Assembly (NCBI GenBank): GCA_028289585.1
Contig: JANQPI010000010.1
Span: 310,001 to 374,000 of the forward strand
Source: Candidatus Zixiibacteriota bacterium
GTDB lineage: Bacteria > Zixibacteria > MSB-5A5 > GN15 > FEB-12
DNA: 64,000 nt
Direction: 5' to 3'
Below, piece after piece: positions 47,768 to 57,304 of the stretch. How positions within the stretch are numbered: position 1 is the first letter of the stretch; each line of letters starts with the position of its first letter. Made by a program: the position numbers and the translations under genes. Under the pieces are notes generated by a model. It saw only the letters and a program-made list of their open reading frames with translations. It ran no database searches and had not been told where the DNA came from.

Positions 47768-47783
47768 GCCAAGCGATTCGTAC

Positions 47784-48452
47784 CTAGAATGGGGTTGTTA
47801 TGACCCCATACTCGATCAGCATGCCTATGACAAGAATCACAGTGAGGACGGCCATGCCGGCAATGCGCCAGCGCGCACCGCGGGGAGTCGGCCGACTCAT
47901 GCCCTGATCCTGCCCAGCACGAACGTCGAGCCAGACCCGTGTGTAGCTGTAGAGCGAGAGTGCGATGAGTCCCAATGAGATCGGCATCAAGAGCTGGATA
48001 CCGAAGCGGAAGTCGATCACATAGCAGAAGAGTACTCCGGCGATAAATCCGAATGCGTATTTTCCGGCTAGATTGGCCGGCAGTGTGACCGGTCGATCTT
48101 TGACCACCAGGCCGGCAGCGATCAGAATCACCAGATCACGACCAATGACGACCACGACAAACCACCATGGCAGATCGCGATAGATGAGCAATCCGATCAC
48201 GATGACACCGGCGAAGACTTTGTCGGCAATCGGATCGAGTGCGACTCCAAGCCGTGTCACCTGATTAAGTTTGCGGGCTAACCAGCCGTCGAGCCAATCG
48301 CTGATGGCGGCGACCAGGAAGAGTACGATTGCTAACCAGATGCCTTTGGGCGGGGGGAGGGTGAGGGTCCAAACGACAACTGGAGCCAACACCAGTCGAA
48401 GAAGTGACAGCACATTCGCCGGGTAGAACAGCTCGCGCCCGAGGCTTGGCAT
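47784..48452 (-). CDS. pgsA: CDP-alcohol phosphatidyltransferase (PgsA-like)
   Basis: Motif 'SDWLDGWLARKLNQVTRLGVALDPIADKV' (DGxxAR...G...D...D); start chosen at 'MPSLGRELFYPANVLSLLRL'. Confidence 0.88.
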   Translation of the reverse strand: MPSLGRELFYPANVLSLLRLVLAPVVVWTLTLPPPKGIWLAIVLFLVAAISDWLDGWLARKLNQVTRLGVALDPIADKVFAGVIVIGLLIYRDLPWWFVVVVIGRDLVILIAAGLVVKDRPVTLPANLAGKYAFGFIAGVLFCYVIDFRFGIQLLMPISLGLIALSLYSYTRVWLDVRAGQDQGMSRPTPRGARWRIAGMAVLTVILVIGMLIEYGVITTPF

Positions 48453-48750
48453 AACAAGCGGCAAGGTGCGCTCGCTCGGTATATCGACAAAGGCAAAAAT
48501 TGGACAAAAGAAAGCGCGGGCAGTACTGATTGCCACAGGGATCGCAATCAGAGACTGCCCGCGTCAGGTCTGAGTGGCACGAGTGGCCACAACACCATTA
48601 CGGAAAGCTGAAAAAGAGCAACGAGTTGAGTATATTGCTCCTCAACGCCTCCGTCAAGTTCGACAATATTGTTGCGACACAATGACTTACATGGATCAAT
48701 CGGTGTAACGATCTGCCCGGTAAGCAGTTAAAAGATAAAGGTATTGGGTC

Positions 48751-48780
48751 AAAAAGTGACGTGCGAATGCCACTTTTTGC
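48751..48780. promoter_or_regulatory. 9-bp inverted repeat CAAAAAGTG-N12-CACTTTTTG upstream of Lon-like protease
   Basis: Read directly; perfect arms in the 48537-48964 intergenic region. Confidence 0.45.
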
Positions 48781-48802
48781 CACCAAATAATCTGGTTGAG
48801 GC

Positions 48803-48817
48803 TGCCAATTTGGCAGG
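48803..48817. promoter_or_regulatory. Palindrome CTGCCAA-T-TTGGCAG upstream of Lon-like protease
   Basis: Perfect 7+1+7 inverted repeat. Confidence 0.45.
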
Positions 48818-48964
48818 CTCTTATGGTTCGCCGCCCGCGACAACAGGCTAGACCGACTGCCGAATCCGACCGCCGACGATTTATCAGAAAATCGACACTC
48901 AGATCATTTTGGCCCACACCTCCCCCGCCTATATTCGGTCTCCACACACGGAGGATCGAACAGA

Positions 48965-51496
48965 ATGCCCACCGCGAAACGTGCCGCCCCCCGCGCTCCC
49001 AAGCGCCTTGGCTTCAAGGATGTCAGCTACGCAATCAGCTACAAGCCGCGCAATGTGACCTGTTCCGACGACGTTCAGCCGTCGTGGGAAGTCATCGGCC
49101 AGGACCGCGCAATCGAAGCGATTCGTATCGGTCTGTCGGTGCCGCAACCGGGATACAATATTTTCGTCACCGGCATGTCAGGTACCGGGCGCACCACGAC
49201 AATTCGAAATCTGCTGGAGCGACTCGACCATGAGACCCCGCAGCTTCATGATGTCGCTTATGTCAATAACTTCAAGGATGTCGATCGGCCACGCTGTCTG
49301 ATCTTTGCAGCTGGCGATGGTCGCCGCTTCAAGAAAGACATGGACTACCTGATTTCATCAATTCGTCAAGTCGTCCCGAAAATCTTTCTTTCTGAGGATT
49401 ACAAAGATCGTCACACGCGGCTGGTCCGAGAGTTCGAAAGCCGACAGAAGAAGCTGATTGCGGAGTTTGAGGGGAACCTGACTGAGGCTGGCTTCGTGAT
49501 GGTACAGATTCAATCCAACCTCGGGATACGAAATGAAATCCAACCGCTCGTCGACGGTGAGCCGGTTGCTCTCGATAAACTGGAAGGTCTGGTGAAGGAG
49601 GGGAAGTTTTCCGCACCGCAACTCGACGAGTTCCGTCGTGTCTGGGATTCGCTCCGGCGTGAGTTTGATACAACGACTGTCGAATCCAAGAAGCTCGGTG
49701 CCAAGTTGGAAGAGGCGATTGAGAAACTCAACCTTTCGATGGTCGCTCCCTTGGTCACCGACAAGATCAATCTCGTTCGCCGCCGCTATCCCGATGAGAA
49801 GACCGCTACCTATCTTGATGAAGTTGAGGAGGCATTGACCTCCGACCTTGATCGGTATCGTGAGGCCCAGGCCCAGGACAATCAGGATGAAAGCCCGGCC
49901 CTGCGTCGCCGTGAACCGTTCGAGGAGTTTTCCGTCAATCTTGTTCTCGACAATGCCGAGTCGACAGCGGTGCCAATTATCAGCGAGAAATCTCCGTCAC
50001 ACAAAAACCTCTTCGGCTCCCTCGAGCGTGTCGTCGACCGTCATGGTTACTGGCGAACTGACTTCACACGTATTCACGGTGGATCTCTCCTCCGAGCCGC
50101 GGGCGGTTTTCTGGTGATCAATGCTCTCGATCTCCTGACCGAGCCGGGGACATGGACACCGCTCAAGCGGGCATTGCGCAATGGTGAGATCGAAGTTCAA
50201 GCGTATGATCCGTTCTACATGATGGCGGGCTCGGGAATCAAACCCGAGCCGATTCCCCTCACCATGAAGGTTGTCTTGATCGGTGAGGCCCATGTCTATC
50301 GTCTCCTCTGGAACTATGACGAGGACTTCAAGAAGATCTTCAAAATCAAGTCGGAGTTTGACTCCACCATGCCCCTCAACAAGGCGTCAGTCGAGCAGTA
50401 CTACCGCTACATTTGCCGGGTGGTGGAGGAGGAACAGTTACCGACGTTCGCTCTCTCCGGGATGCAGGCCGTGGCCGAATATGGTCGTCGGCTCTCCGGC
50501 GATCGAGACAAGCTCTCCGTGCGCTTCATGCAGGTTGCTGATATCGTTCGTGAGGCAGCCTTCTTTGCCCGTACTGATTCGCGCAAGCAGGTAACCCGAG
50601 ATCATGTGGAGCGGGCGATAATCAGCAAGCGACGTCGGGTGAATATGGTCGAGGACAAGATTCAGGAGATGTTCGATGAGGATGTCCTGATGGTTGACAC
50701 GACCGGTCATGTCGTCGGCCAAATCAACGGATTGTCCGTCTACAACCTCGGCGAATATTCGTTTGGGCGTCCGACCCGCATAACGGTGTCCACGTCGCTC
50801 GGTAAGGCTGGTATCATCAACATTGAGCGCGAAGCTGACCTGTCCGGGCCGATTCACAACAAAGGGGTCCAGGTCCTCAGCGGCTGGCTCCGGCAGATGT
50901 TTGCTCAGGACAAACCGTTGGTTCTCTCTGCTTCGATCGCCTTCGAACAGTCGTATTCGGGGGTCGACGGTGACTCGGCGTCGTCCACCGAGATCTTCGC
51001 TCTTCTCTCATCGTTGACCGGTATCCCCATTGATCAGGGGATCGCAGTAACCGGATCGGTCAATCAACACGGTCAGATTCAGCCGATCGGTGGTGTGAAT
51101 GAGAAGGTCGAAGGGTTTTTCGACGTCTGCGAGGCCAAGGGCCTGACCGGCAAGCAAGGGGTGATCTTCCCGGTGCAAAACCAGCGTGACCTTCTCCTGC
51201 GCTCTGATGTCATCGAAGCAGTAAAGAAGAAGACATTTCATCTCTACCCGATTGAGACGGTCGAACAGGGAATCGAGATTCTGACTGGCGTTGGAGCGGG
51301 CAAACGGCTGGTATCGGGAGGATTTACCAAAGAGTCGGTTCTTGGTCTAGCCGATGACAAGCTTCGTGATATGGCGCTGAGTGTTCTGCGCTTTGGTCAA
51401 CCCAGTCGTAATGGCGACAAGGACAAAGAGAAGGCAGAACCCAAGCCGAAGCGTAGTCCGGCTAAGAAACGCGCTCCGGCACGCAAGCGTCGCTGA
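48965..51496 (+). CDS. Lon-family (S16) ATP-dependent protease, LonB-like
   Basis: Walker A-like 'GMSGTGRTTT'; catalytic 'GVDGDSASSTEIFALLSSLTGIPIDQGIAVTGSVNQHGQIQPIGGVNEKVEGFFDVC'. Confidence 0.93.
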   Translation: MPTAKRAAPRAPKRLGFKDVSYAISYKPRNVTCSDDVQPSWEVIGQDRAIEAIRIGLSVPQPGYNIFVTGMSGTGRTTTIRNLLERLDHETPQLHDVAYVNNFKDVDRPRCLIFAAGDGRRFKKDMDYLISSIRQVVPKIFLSEDYKDRHTRLVREFESRQKKLIAEFEGNLTEAGFVMVQIQSNLGIRNEIQPLVDGEPVALDKLEGLVKEGKFSAPQLDEFRRVWDSLRREFDTTTVESKKLGAKLEEAIEKLNLSMVAPLVTDKINLVRRRYPDEKTATYLDEVEEALTSDLDRYREAQAQDNQDESPALRRREPFEEFSVNLVLDNAESTAVPIISEKSPSHKNLFGSLERVVDRHGYWRTDFTRIHGGSLLRAAGGFLVINALDLLTEPGTWTPLKRALRNGEIEVQAYDPFYMMAGSGIKPEPIPLTMKVVLIGEAHVYRLLWNYDEDFKKIFKIKSEFDSTMPLNKASVEQYYRYICRVVEEEQLPTFALSGMQAVAEYGRRLSGDRDKLSVRFMQVADIVREAAFFARTDSRKQVTRDHVERAIISKRRRVNMVEDKIQEMFDEDVLMVDTTGHVVGQINGLSVYNLGEYSFGRPTRITVSTSLGKAGIINIEREADLSGPIHNKGVQVLSGWLRQMFAQDKPLVLSASIAFEQSYSGVDGDSASSTEIFALLSSLTGIPIDQGIAVTGSVNQHGQIQPIGGVNEKVEGFFDVCEAKGLTGKQGVIFPVQNQRDLLLRSDVIEAVKKKTFHLYPIETVEQGIEILTGVGAGKRLVSGGFTKESVLGLADDKLRDMALSVLRFGQPSRNGDKDKEKAEPKPKRSPAKKRAPARKRR

Positions 51497-51525
51497 TAGC
51501 TCAGACAGGTTCTACGATACATGAA

Positions 51526-51553
51526 AACGCCCCGACCGAATGGCCGGGGCGTT
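51526..51553. terminator. Bidirectional terminator between convergent genes
   Basis: AACGCCCCG-N10-CGGGGCGTT flanked by AAAA and TTGTTTGT. Confidence 0.75.
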
Positions 51554-51578
51554 GTTTGTCGCAAACAGATTTCTTGTC

Positions 51579-54500
51579 CTAGAAGTCGGCGCCGAGCGAG
51601 AAGTATGACGTTGGCCGATCGGTTACCGTGTTGAAGTCGGTGCCCCAGGCCAGATCCCAACGCAGCAGCGCGAGGCCAAAGAGGTTCATTCGCAGGCCGA
51701 AACCAAACCCGGAGCGAACATCGGCGAGCCGTGTACGCCCACCCTCGGACGTACCGAACTTGAAATCGTTGCCGAACCACGCCGCGCCGGCGTCCGCGAA
51801 GACCGCCCCGCGAATATTCGAGATGACGAGCGGGAGCGGGAAACGCATCGCAAGTACCTGAAGGACGGGGTAGCGGAACTCCCAATTCACGAGCGCATAC
51901 CGGTCTCCCGAGATCTCGTAATAGGGAACGCCACGGAGCGGTGTAACGACATCGGCAAAATACAGATTCTCAACTTCGTAAACGGTCGGATCGAGATCAC
52001 GTGAACCGATCCAGTTGGTCGTTCCTCCGAGGAAGTACTGTTTTGGTGTTGCACCAAACGACGCCGCGCCGGCGACCCGAAACGCCATCGAGTACGTCTT
52101 TGCGAAATGCCAGTAGCGGCGATAGTCGAGCTCGGCGGCATAGAATTCTACCTCACCGGGATTGAACGGTGACGCACCGGTTTCCAGGCTCAGTTTGTAA
52201 CGCGTCCCGTTAACCGGTCCGGTCCACCCCCATAACACGTTGTCAAAGACATGAGAGAGTTCCAGCGAGGAGATCGCCGCAGATCGATTATCACGACGGC
52301 GGTCGGACGGCAGGAATCGCTCGTCATAGTACTGACGGTCGATAAACGACTGCGTGAAGTTAGCTTCCCACCGCCGGAACCGTGACGACGGTCGAGCGGC
52401 AAGGAATGAAACACCGTAGAAACGATCGCTGAACAGTAGATCGCGACGGATGTCCGGACGTGGTTCCAGATAGAAATTCTTGGTATGGAACGCACCCACA
52501 CCCCAGTTGATGCGGCGGGTGCTGTTGATGTAGGTCGCCTGAATGAATGACTGGTCGATCGAGCTGACCAGATCAGCTCCAACCAGAATCGTGTGATCGC
52601 CCAGGTAATCGGAGAACAGAAAGAACGTCTGTCCCGACAGGCCGAAGAATGTGTTGTAGCCAAACCCTCCGCCGATGTAGTCAGCCGAGAAGCGAACTTT
52701 GTAGTCCTTAACGCGGTACTCTCCGCTCGGGAGGCGACCGGCGATCGAATCGAAACTGGCCGGCTCCTCCATTGGTGGCGTCACATTCTTATAGTTCTCA
52801 CTCGGAACGACGCGGAGCATCGAGTCCAGTCCCGCTTGGGAAATATCCGACTCGTAAACGTATTCATCGTCGTAGATCGTACCGCCCGACTGACTCGAAT
52901 CTGCGGCGGGTTCACCTTCATTGTCATCGGGAACAGATGCCACCGCCGGAGAGCCGTCGGTTGCCGTTCCCTCATCAGCCACAGCTGTCTGAACGTCTGG
53001 ATTCTCATCGTCGGAGATCGTAGACGGCGGAACCGCGGTTTCCGGGGACGGTGCGGCGCGCGGGTTACGCATCGCAACCACGGTTGCAGTTGTGTCAACG
53101 GTGTCGTCGTCCGTCTTCAGCCGATCGTAATCGCCCTTCACATAACCCGTTGGTTCGAGCACGCCGGAATCTCCGGCCGGAACAAGCTCATCAAGAACGA
53201 AGATATCGAAGGCTCCACGATGGAACGCTGAGAAGACGATCTTCTCGCCATCGGGTGACCAGTTGTGGTGACGGATCCCGGTCAGGATATCGGTGACCGC
53301 GTACTGTTCACCGGTCTCAAGATAGCCGACGTAGATGTTGTCGATACCGTTCCGATTAGAGATGAACGCAATGCGTTTTCCATCCGGGGCGACGATCGGG
53401 TTGGTATTCTGGCCCGGTCCAAAGGACAGTGCCACCGGCCCGCCGTTGCCGAGTTCCTGCCGGAAGAGGTTGTACGAACCGTAGTCGAAGTCACCGGGCA
53501 TGAAGGCACCGGCGTAGCTAACGTATGGCTGACCGTTAGCGTCAATCATCGGCGTTTCGGGATGCGGACGATCGGATGCGTAGACGATCTCCGATGAATT
53601 GGGCATCCAGCTTGGATCGACATCGTCGAAACGATCGAACGTCAGCCGCTCGACCGCATCGTTTTCGATATCATAGACATAGATATCACGCATGTGACCG
53701 GCGAGCGCCGAAAACGCGACCTTCTGTCCGTCGGGTGACCAGACCGGGTCAACGATGTGGTAAAAGTCGAACTTCTTGCGCTTAAAGATGTCACCACTTT
53801 TGGTGTCGACGAAGTAGAGTGCATCCCGCCCTTTCGTTTGCGCAACGAAGACGAGAGAGCGTCCGTCCGGTGAGAACGACGTTCCCGATACGAAGGAGCG
53901 AAGTGACTCGATGTCAGCCGAGCGAGAGGCACCAGCGAGTCGCTTGATCGTTTCGCCGGTTTGGGCGGAAACAAGAACGATCTCGGTATAATCGGAACGG
54001 TCGGTAAACAGAGCGATCTTGTCGCCGTCAGGATGCCAGACGGGCTTTTCGTTGAAGAACGAATTGTCCCGTCCTGAGCGAGTGAGCTGCTTGCCGAGCT
54101 CCGCTGGTTCTTTGCGCAGAGCAATCTCCGGCCAGTACCGGCGCTTCATCTCGCGTTCGAAGTCAGTCCAGAACTCCTCCATCGGCTCGCCGGTTGCTGC
54201 CTGGAAAGCGCGATCCATCGAGAGATGGATTTTGCCCTTCTGCAAAATCTCGCCGATCTTGCGTTCTCCGTAACGTTCGGCGATATGCTTAACCATCGCC
54301 TGCCCCTGCTTGTAGGCTAAGAAGCCGCCGATGAAACCAGGCGGGGCAAGGTAATCATTGATCGTTGCATCGCGCACGTACATGTCCGACCAGTAGTCCC
54401 AACCGTGGCGCGATGAGTATTCGGCATACCCCTCAGCGAACCAGAGGGGCATGTTGAAGAGGCGTTGTCTAGCAATGACCGACGCAAGTGATCCCCCGAA

Positions 54501-54944
54501 GAGGATGTCAAACGTGACCGCGTGCGTGAGCTCATGATGGAGAACATGACGCATGTCCTCATAGGAGCCGGTGAACGGAATGACAATTCGATTCTTGAAC
54601 GCTTCGGTGAAGCCGCCCACACCATCGGGGAGCAATCCTTGCGTGATGTTCGTTTGCTGGAAATCGTTGTGCGAGTTGTAGACAAAAATCGGGACTCGCT
54701 TCTGCAGTTTCCAACCGAGTTCTCCTGAGATTTCGACATATGACGATTCCATGACCTCGGCGGTGAATTTCGCCATCGGGTACCCGTCATCGTAGAAGTA
54801 GATGTCGAAATGTCGGGATTGGATGTAGCTCCAATCGAAATCTCGATATTGAACTTTGTTTTTTCCGAAGAACGTTTCCTGAGCGGAAGCAGTCAGGAAT
54901 CCCCCGCCGATACCCAGCAGTATTACGGCAATCAGTCGATTCAT
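51579..54944 (-). CDS. Metallopeptidase-like (HELTH) / TolB-type beta-propeller / D15-BamA-like barrel fusion protein
   Basis: N-terminal 'MRHVLHHELTHAVTFDILFGG...PLWFAEGYAEYSS'; repeated 'WSPDGxxIxFxS' propeller motifs; C-terminal barrel ending 'LLRWDLAWGTDFNTVTDRPTSYFSLGADF'. Confidence 0.88.
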   Translation of the reverse strand: MNRLIAVILLGIGGGFLTASAQETFFGKNKVQYRDFDWSYIQSRHFDIYFYDDGYPMAKFTAEVMESSYVEISGELGWKLQKRVPIFVYNSHNDFQQTNITQGLLPDGVGGFTEAFKNRIVIPFTGSYEDMRHVLHHELTHAVTFDILFGGSLASVIARQRLFNMPLWFAEGYAEYSSRHGWDYWSDMYVRDATINDYLAPPGFIGGFLAYKQGQAMVKHIAERYGERKIGEILQKGKIHLSMDRAFQAATGEPMEEFWTDFEREMKRRYWPEIALRKEPAELGKQLTRSGRDNSFFNEKPVWHPDGDKIALFTDRSDYTEIVLVSAQTGETIKRLAGASRSADIESLRSFVSGTSFSPDGRSLVFVAQTKGRDALYFVDTKSGDIFKRKKFDFYHIVDPVWSPDGQKVAFSALAGHMRDIYVYDIENDAVERLTFDRFDDVDPSWMPNSSEIVYASDRPHPETPMIDANGQPYVSYAGAFMPGDFDYGSYNLFRQELGNGGPVALSFGPGQNTNPIVAPDGKRIAFISNRNGIDNIYVGYLETGEQYAVTDILTGIRHHNWSPDGEKIVFSAFHRGAFDIFVLDELVPAGDSGVLEPTGYVKGDYDRLKTDDDTVDTTATVVAMRNPRAAPSPETAVPPSTISDDENPDVQTAVADEGTATDGSPAVASVPDDNEGEPAADSSQSGGTIYDDEYVYESDISQAGLDSMLRVVPSENYKNVTPPMEEPASFDSIAGRLPSGEYRVKDYKVRFSADYIGGGFGYNTFFGLSGQTFFLFSDYLGDHTILVGADLVSSIDQSFIQATYINSTRRINWGVGAFHTKNFYLEPRPDIRRDLLFSDRFYGVSFLAARPSSRFRRWEANFTQSFIDRQYYDERFLPSDRRRDNRSAAISSLELSHVFDNVLWGWTGPVNGTRYKLSLETGASPFNPGEVEFYAAELDYRRYWHFAKTYSMAFRVAGAASFGATPKQYFLGGTTNWIGSRDLDPTVYEVENLYFADVVTPLRGVPYYEISGDRYALVNWEFRYPVLQVLAMRFPLPLVISNIRGAVFADAGAAWFGNDFKFGTSEGGRTRLADVRSGFGFGLRMNLFGLALLRWDLAWGTDFNTVTDRPTSYFSLGADF

Positions 54945-55068
54945 AGGTGTGGGCTCCCTTCTGCTCTGTTAAACGCCTGATATCGGGATTCGTTCAGCCG
55001 AAAGCGGCTTCCCTCGCTCAGACTGTGCAAAAAGCCTGCCGAATGCATGACAACCACGTCGTCGGTGG

Positions 55069-56331
55069 TTACTCGTTCTCCCGCTGAATGCTTGCACCAA
55101 GGCGGTTGAGCTTCTCCTCGATTCGGTAGTAGCCGCGATCGATATGGTACACGCGTAACAGTTCGGAATGACCGTGCGCGGCCAGACACCCCAGGAGAAT
55201 ACCAGCACCGGCTCGAATGTCCGGAGCCATGACCGAGGCTCCCTGAAGTTTCGTGACACCATTCACAATCGCCTCACCGGCGTTAACGGTGACATCGGCA
55301 CCCAGCCGCCGTAGCTCCATCGTATGATTGAAGCGGTCGGGAAAAACCGTGTCGACGATGTACGAGGCACCGTCGGCGAGCGTCGATGCCGCCAGCGCAC
55401 AGGCTTGCAGATCGGTGGGAAAACCAGGGTAGGGGAACGCCACGACCTTAACCGGTTTGAGGCGGCGGGGACCTTTGACCCGAAACGACGTCTTCTTCGC
55501 GGTCACCGTGCAGCCCATCTCTTCGAGTTTATGAATCACGACTGTCATCTGCTGCGTCGGGATCCCGGTGATCTCAACATCGCCACCGGTTAGCGCCGCG
55601 CCGAACGCATACGTCCCAGCCATAAGGCGATCGCCCGATACTGTGTGGTCAACCGCTTGGAGTCGGCGTACCGGTTCAATCGTGATTTGGGGGGTGCCCA
55701 CGCCATAGAGTTTGGCCCCGGCGCGGGACAGGAAGGTGGCCACGTCGGTGATTTCCGGGTCGCACGCCGCATTGATCAGCACTGTCTTCCGCTTGGCGTG
55801 AATCGCCCCGAAGATCAGATTTTCGGTACCGGTATGAGAGGGGCGGTCGAAGTAGACCTCGCCGCCGAGCAACGGCTTTCCCGAGGCGATAACAAAACCA
55901 TTTTTCTCGGAGATTTCCGCTCCAATCGCGGCGAACCCTTTGATGTGGTAGTCGACCGGACGGGCGCCGAGGGAACAGCCACCAGGAAGCGAGATTCGCG
56001 CCTCCCCGAGACGGGCGAGGAGAGGTCCGAGGACCAGAAACGATGCCCGCATCTTGCGCATCAGTTCATATGGCGCGGTTGGCTCGGTGACGTTGCGAGC
56101 ATTGACGGTCATCACCATCCGCTTGTCGTCGTACGTCACCGCCGCTCCGAGATACTCGAGCATCTCGATGATCGTATAGATATCGCGCAGGGGGGGGACG
56201 TTGCGGATGATCGACTCGCCGTTCCTGATCAGTAGTGCTCCGGCGATGATCGGCAGGGCGGCGTTTTTAGAGCCCTCGACACGGACTTTCCCCTCAAGGC
56301 GGGTTGGGCCGGTAATAGCAAACTTATCCAT
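55069..56331 (-). CDS. murA: UDP-N-acetylglucosamine 1-carboxyvinyltransferase
   Basis: 'RLEGKVRVEGSKNAALPIIAGALL', catalytic Cys context 'LPGGCSLGARPVDYHIKGFAAIGA', 'FPTDLQACALAAST'. Confidence 0.97.
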   Translation of the reverse strand: MDKFAITGPTRLEGKVRVEGSKNAALPIIAGALLIRNGESIIRNVPPLRDIYTIIEMLEYLGAAVTYDDKRMVMTVNARNVTEPTAPYELMRKMRASFLVLGPLLARLGEARISLPGGCSLGARPVDYHIKGFAAIGAEISEKNGFVIASGKPLLGGEVYFDRPSHTGTENLIFGAIHAKRKTVLINAACDPEITDVATFLSRAGAKLYGVGTPQITIEPVRRLQAVDHTVSGDRLMAGTYAFGAALTGGDVEITGIPTQQMTVVIHKLEEMGCTVTAKKTSFRVKGPRRLKPVKVVAFPYPGFPTDLQACALAASTLADGASYIVDTVFPDRFNHTMELRRLGADVTVNAGEAIVNGVTKLQGASVMAPDIRAGAGILLGCLAAHGHSELLRVYHIDRGYYRIEEKLNRLGASIQRENE

Positions 56332-56404
56332 ATCCGCTAGGTACAGCAGTTCGCACAGTCATGCAGCTTCAAATTGAGACGGTATGTCGTGTTCGGCGGA
56401 GCGA

Positions 56405-56962
56405 TTAGGCCAGCAGCGCGGGGCGGGTCGCTTCGGTTTCGAGCGACTCGCGGACGCGTCCGAAGAATTCCTCGGCCTCGCCGCAGCAGTAATCCTCATC
56501 GGTCCACGGCAGCCGCACGAAGCGCCCCCGCGACCAGACGAGCGTCAGCTCGGCGAAAACGCCATTGGCGAGATAGACCCGGTGATTGAACTCCCGGTGC
56601 GCGGCCATCACGAGATTGTCGGAGGTGAGGAGCCCCGGGTCGATGTTGACGGTGCGAAAGGTGTACTCGTTCACCTGGTCGCCGAGCTGCTTTTCGAGCT
56701 TATGGACGGTCGCCTTGATTGATGGCAGCTGGTCCCGCTCGACCAGCCGGTCGAAGGCGAAGAAACGCTTGGCGAGCCGGTCGCCCATCTCCTCCCGGTA
56801 GATCTCCGGGTGGTGGAGGGGGAGGTCGGTCGTCTCACAGATGATCCGGCCGAACTGTTTTTCGAGCAGATCGAGGGCGTGAGCGCAGGCGTCGATTGAT
56901 GAGTGGACAACCGCGGTAATCAGCCGCGCCTTGGGTGGTTTGACAATCCGAGCCATACTCAC
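56405..56962 (-). CDS. DUF4416-family protein
   Basis: 185-aa 'TDLPLHHPEIYREEMGDRLAKRFFAFDRLVERDQLPSIKATVHKLEKQL...VNIDPGLLTSDNLVMAAHREFNHRVYLANGVFAELTLVWSRGRFVRLPWTDEDY'. Confidence 0.8.
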   Translation of the reverse strand: MSMARIVKPPKARLITAVVHSSIDACAHALDLLEKQFGRIICETTDLPLHHPEIYREEMGDRLAKRFFAFDRLVERDQLPSIKATVHKLEKQLGDQVNEYTFRTVNIDPGLLTSDNLVMAAHREFNHRVYLANGVFAELTLVWSRGRFVRLPWTDEDYCCGEAEEFFGRVRESLETEATRPALLA

Positions 56963-57018
56963 CCGAATTATGTCAACATTCAGTCGTACGATTCAACAAG
57001 AAGGTTGTGGACAACGCG

Positions 57019-57264
57019 TTATCTTATCGGTGTGCTCAAGCCTTTGGCTACTACCCCCGCTTGATTGCGGAGCACTGGCTTGTAGTTACCAGGTCCGTGC
57101 TTTCCGAAAGCTCCGACAAATCTAGTTTCTGAAGAAGCCTTTTTGGTTCCGATTCTTCTCCGTCCAAAGTAGAGTCTTACTTCGTATCCTTCAGTTGATT
57201 TGTTCTTGGTGTTCACATCCACGACGATACTTTTTCCGCTCTTACGTGTCCCAACTATATACAT
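57019..57264 (-). CDS. Small hypothetical basic protein (81 aa)
   Basis: SD GGGAGG before ATG on the minus strand; ~40 nt downstream of the next gene. Confidence 0.5.
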   Translation of the reverse strand: MYIVGTRKSGKSIVVDVNTKNKSTEGYEVRLYFGRRRIGTKKASSETRFVGAFGKHGPGNYKPVLRNQAGVVAKGLSTPIR

Positions 57265-57304
57265 GACAAACCTCCCACTTCACATAGAGTCATATCTTGA
57301 AGGA

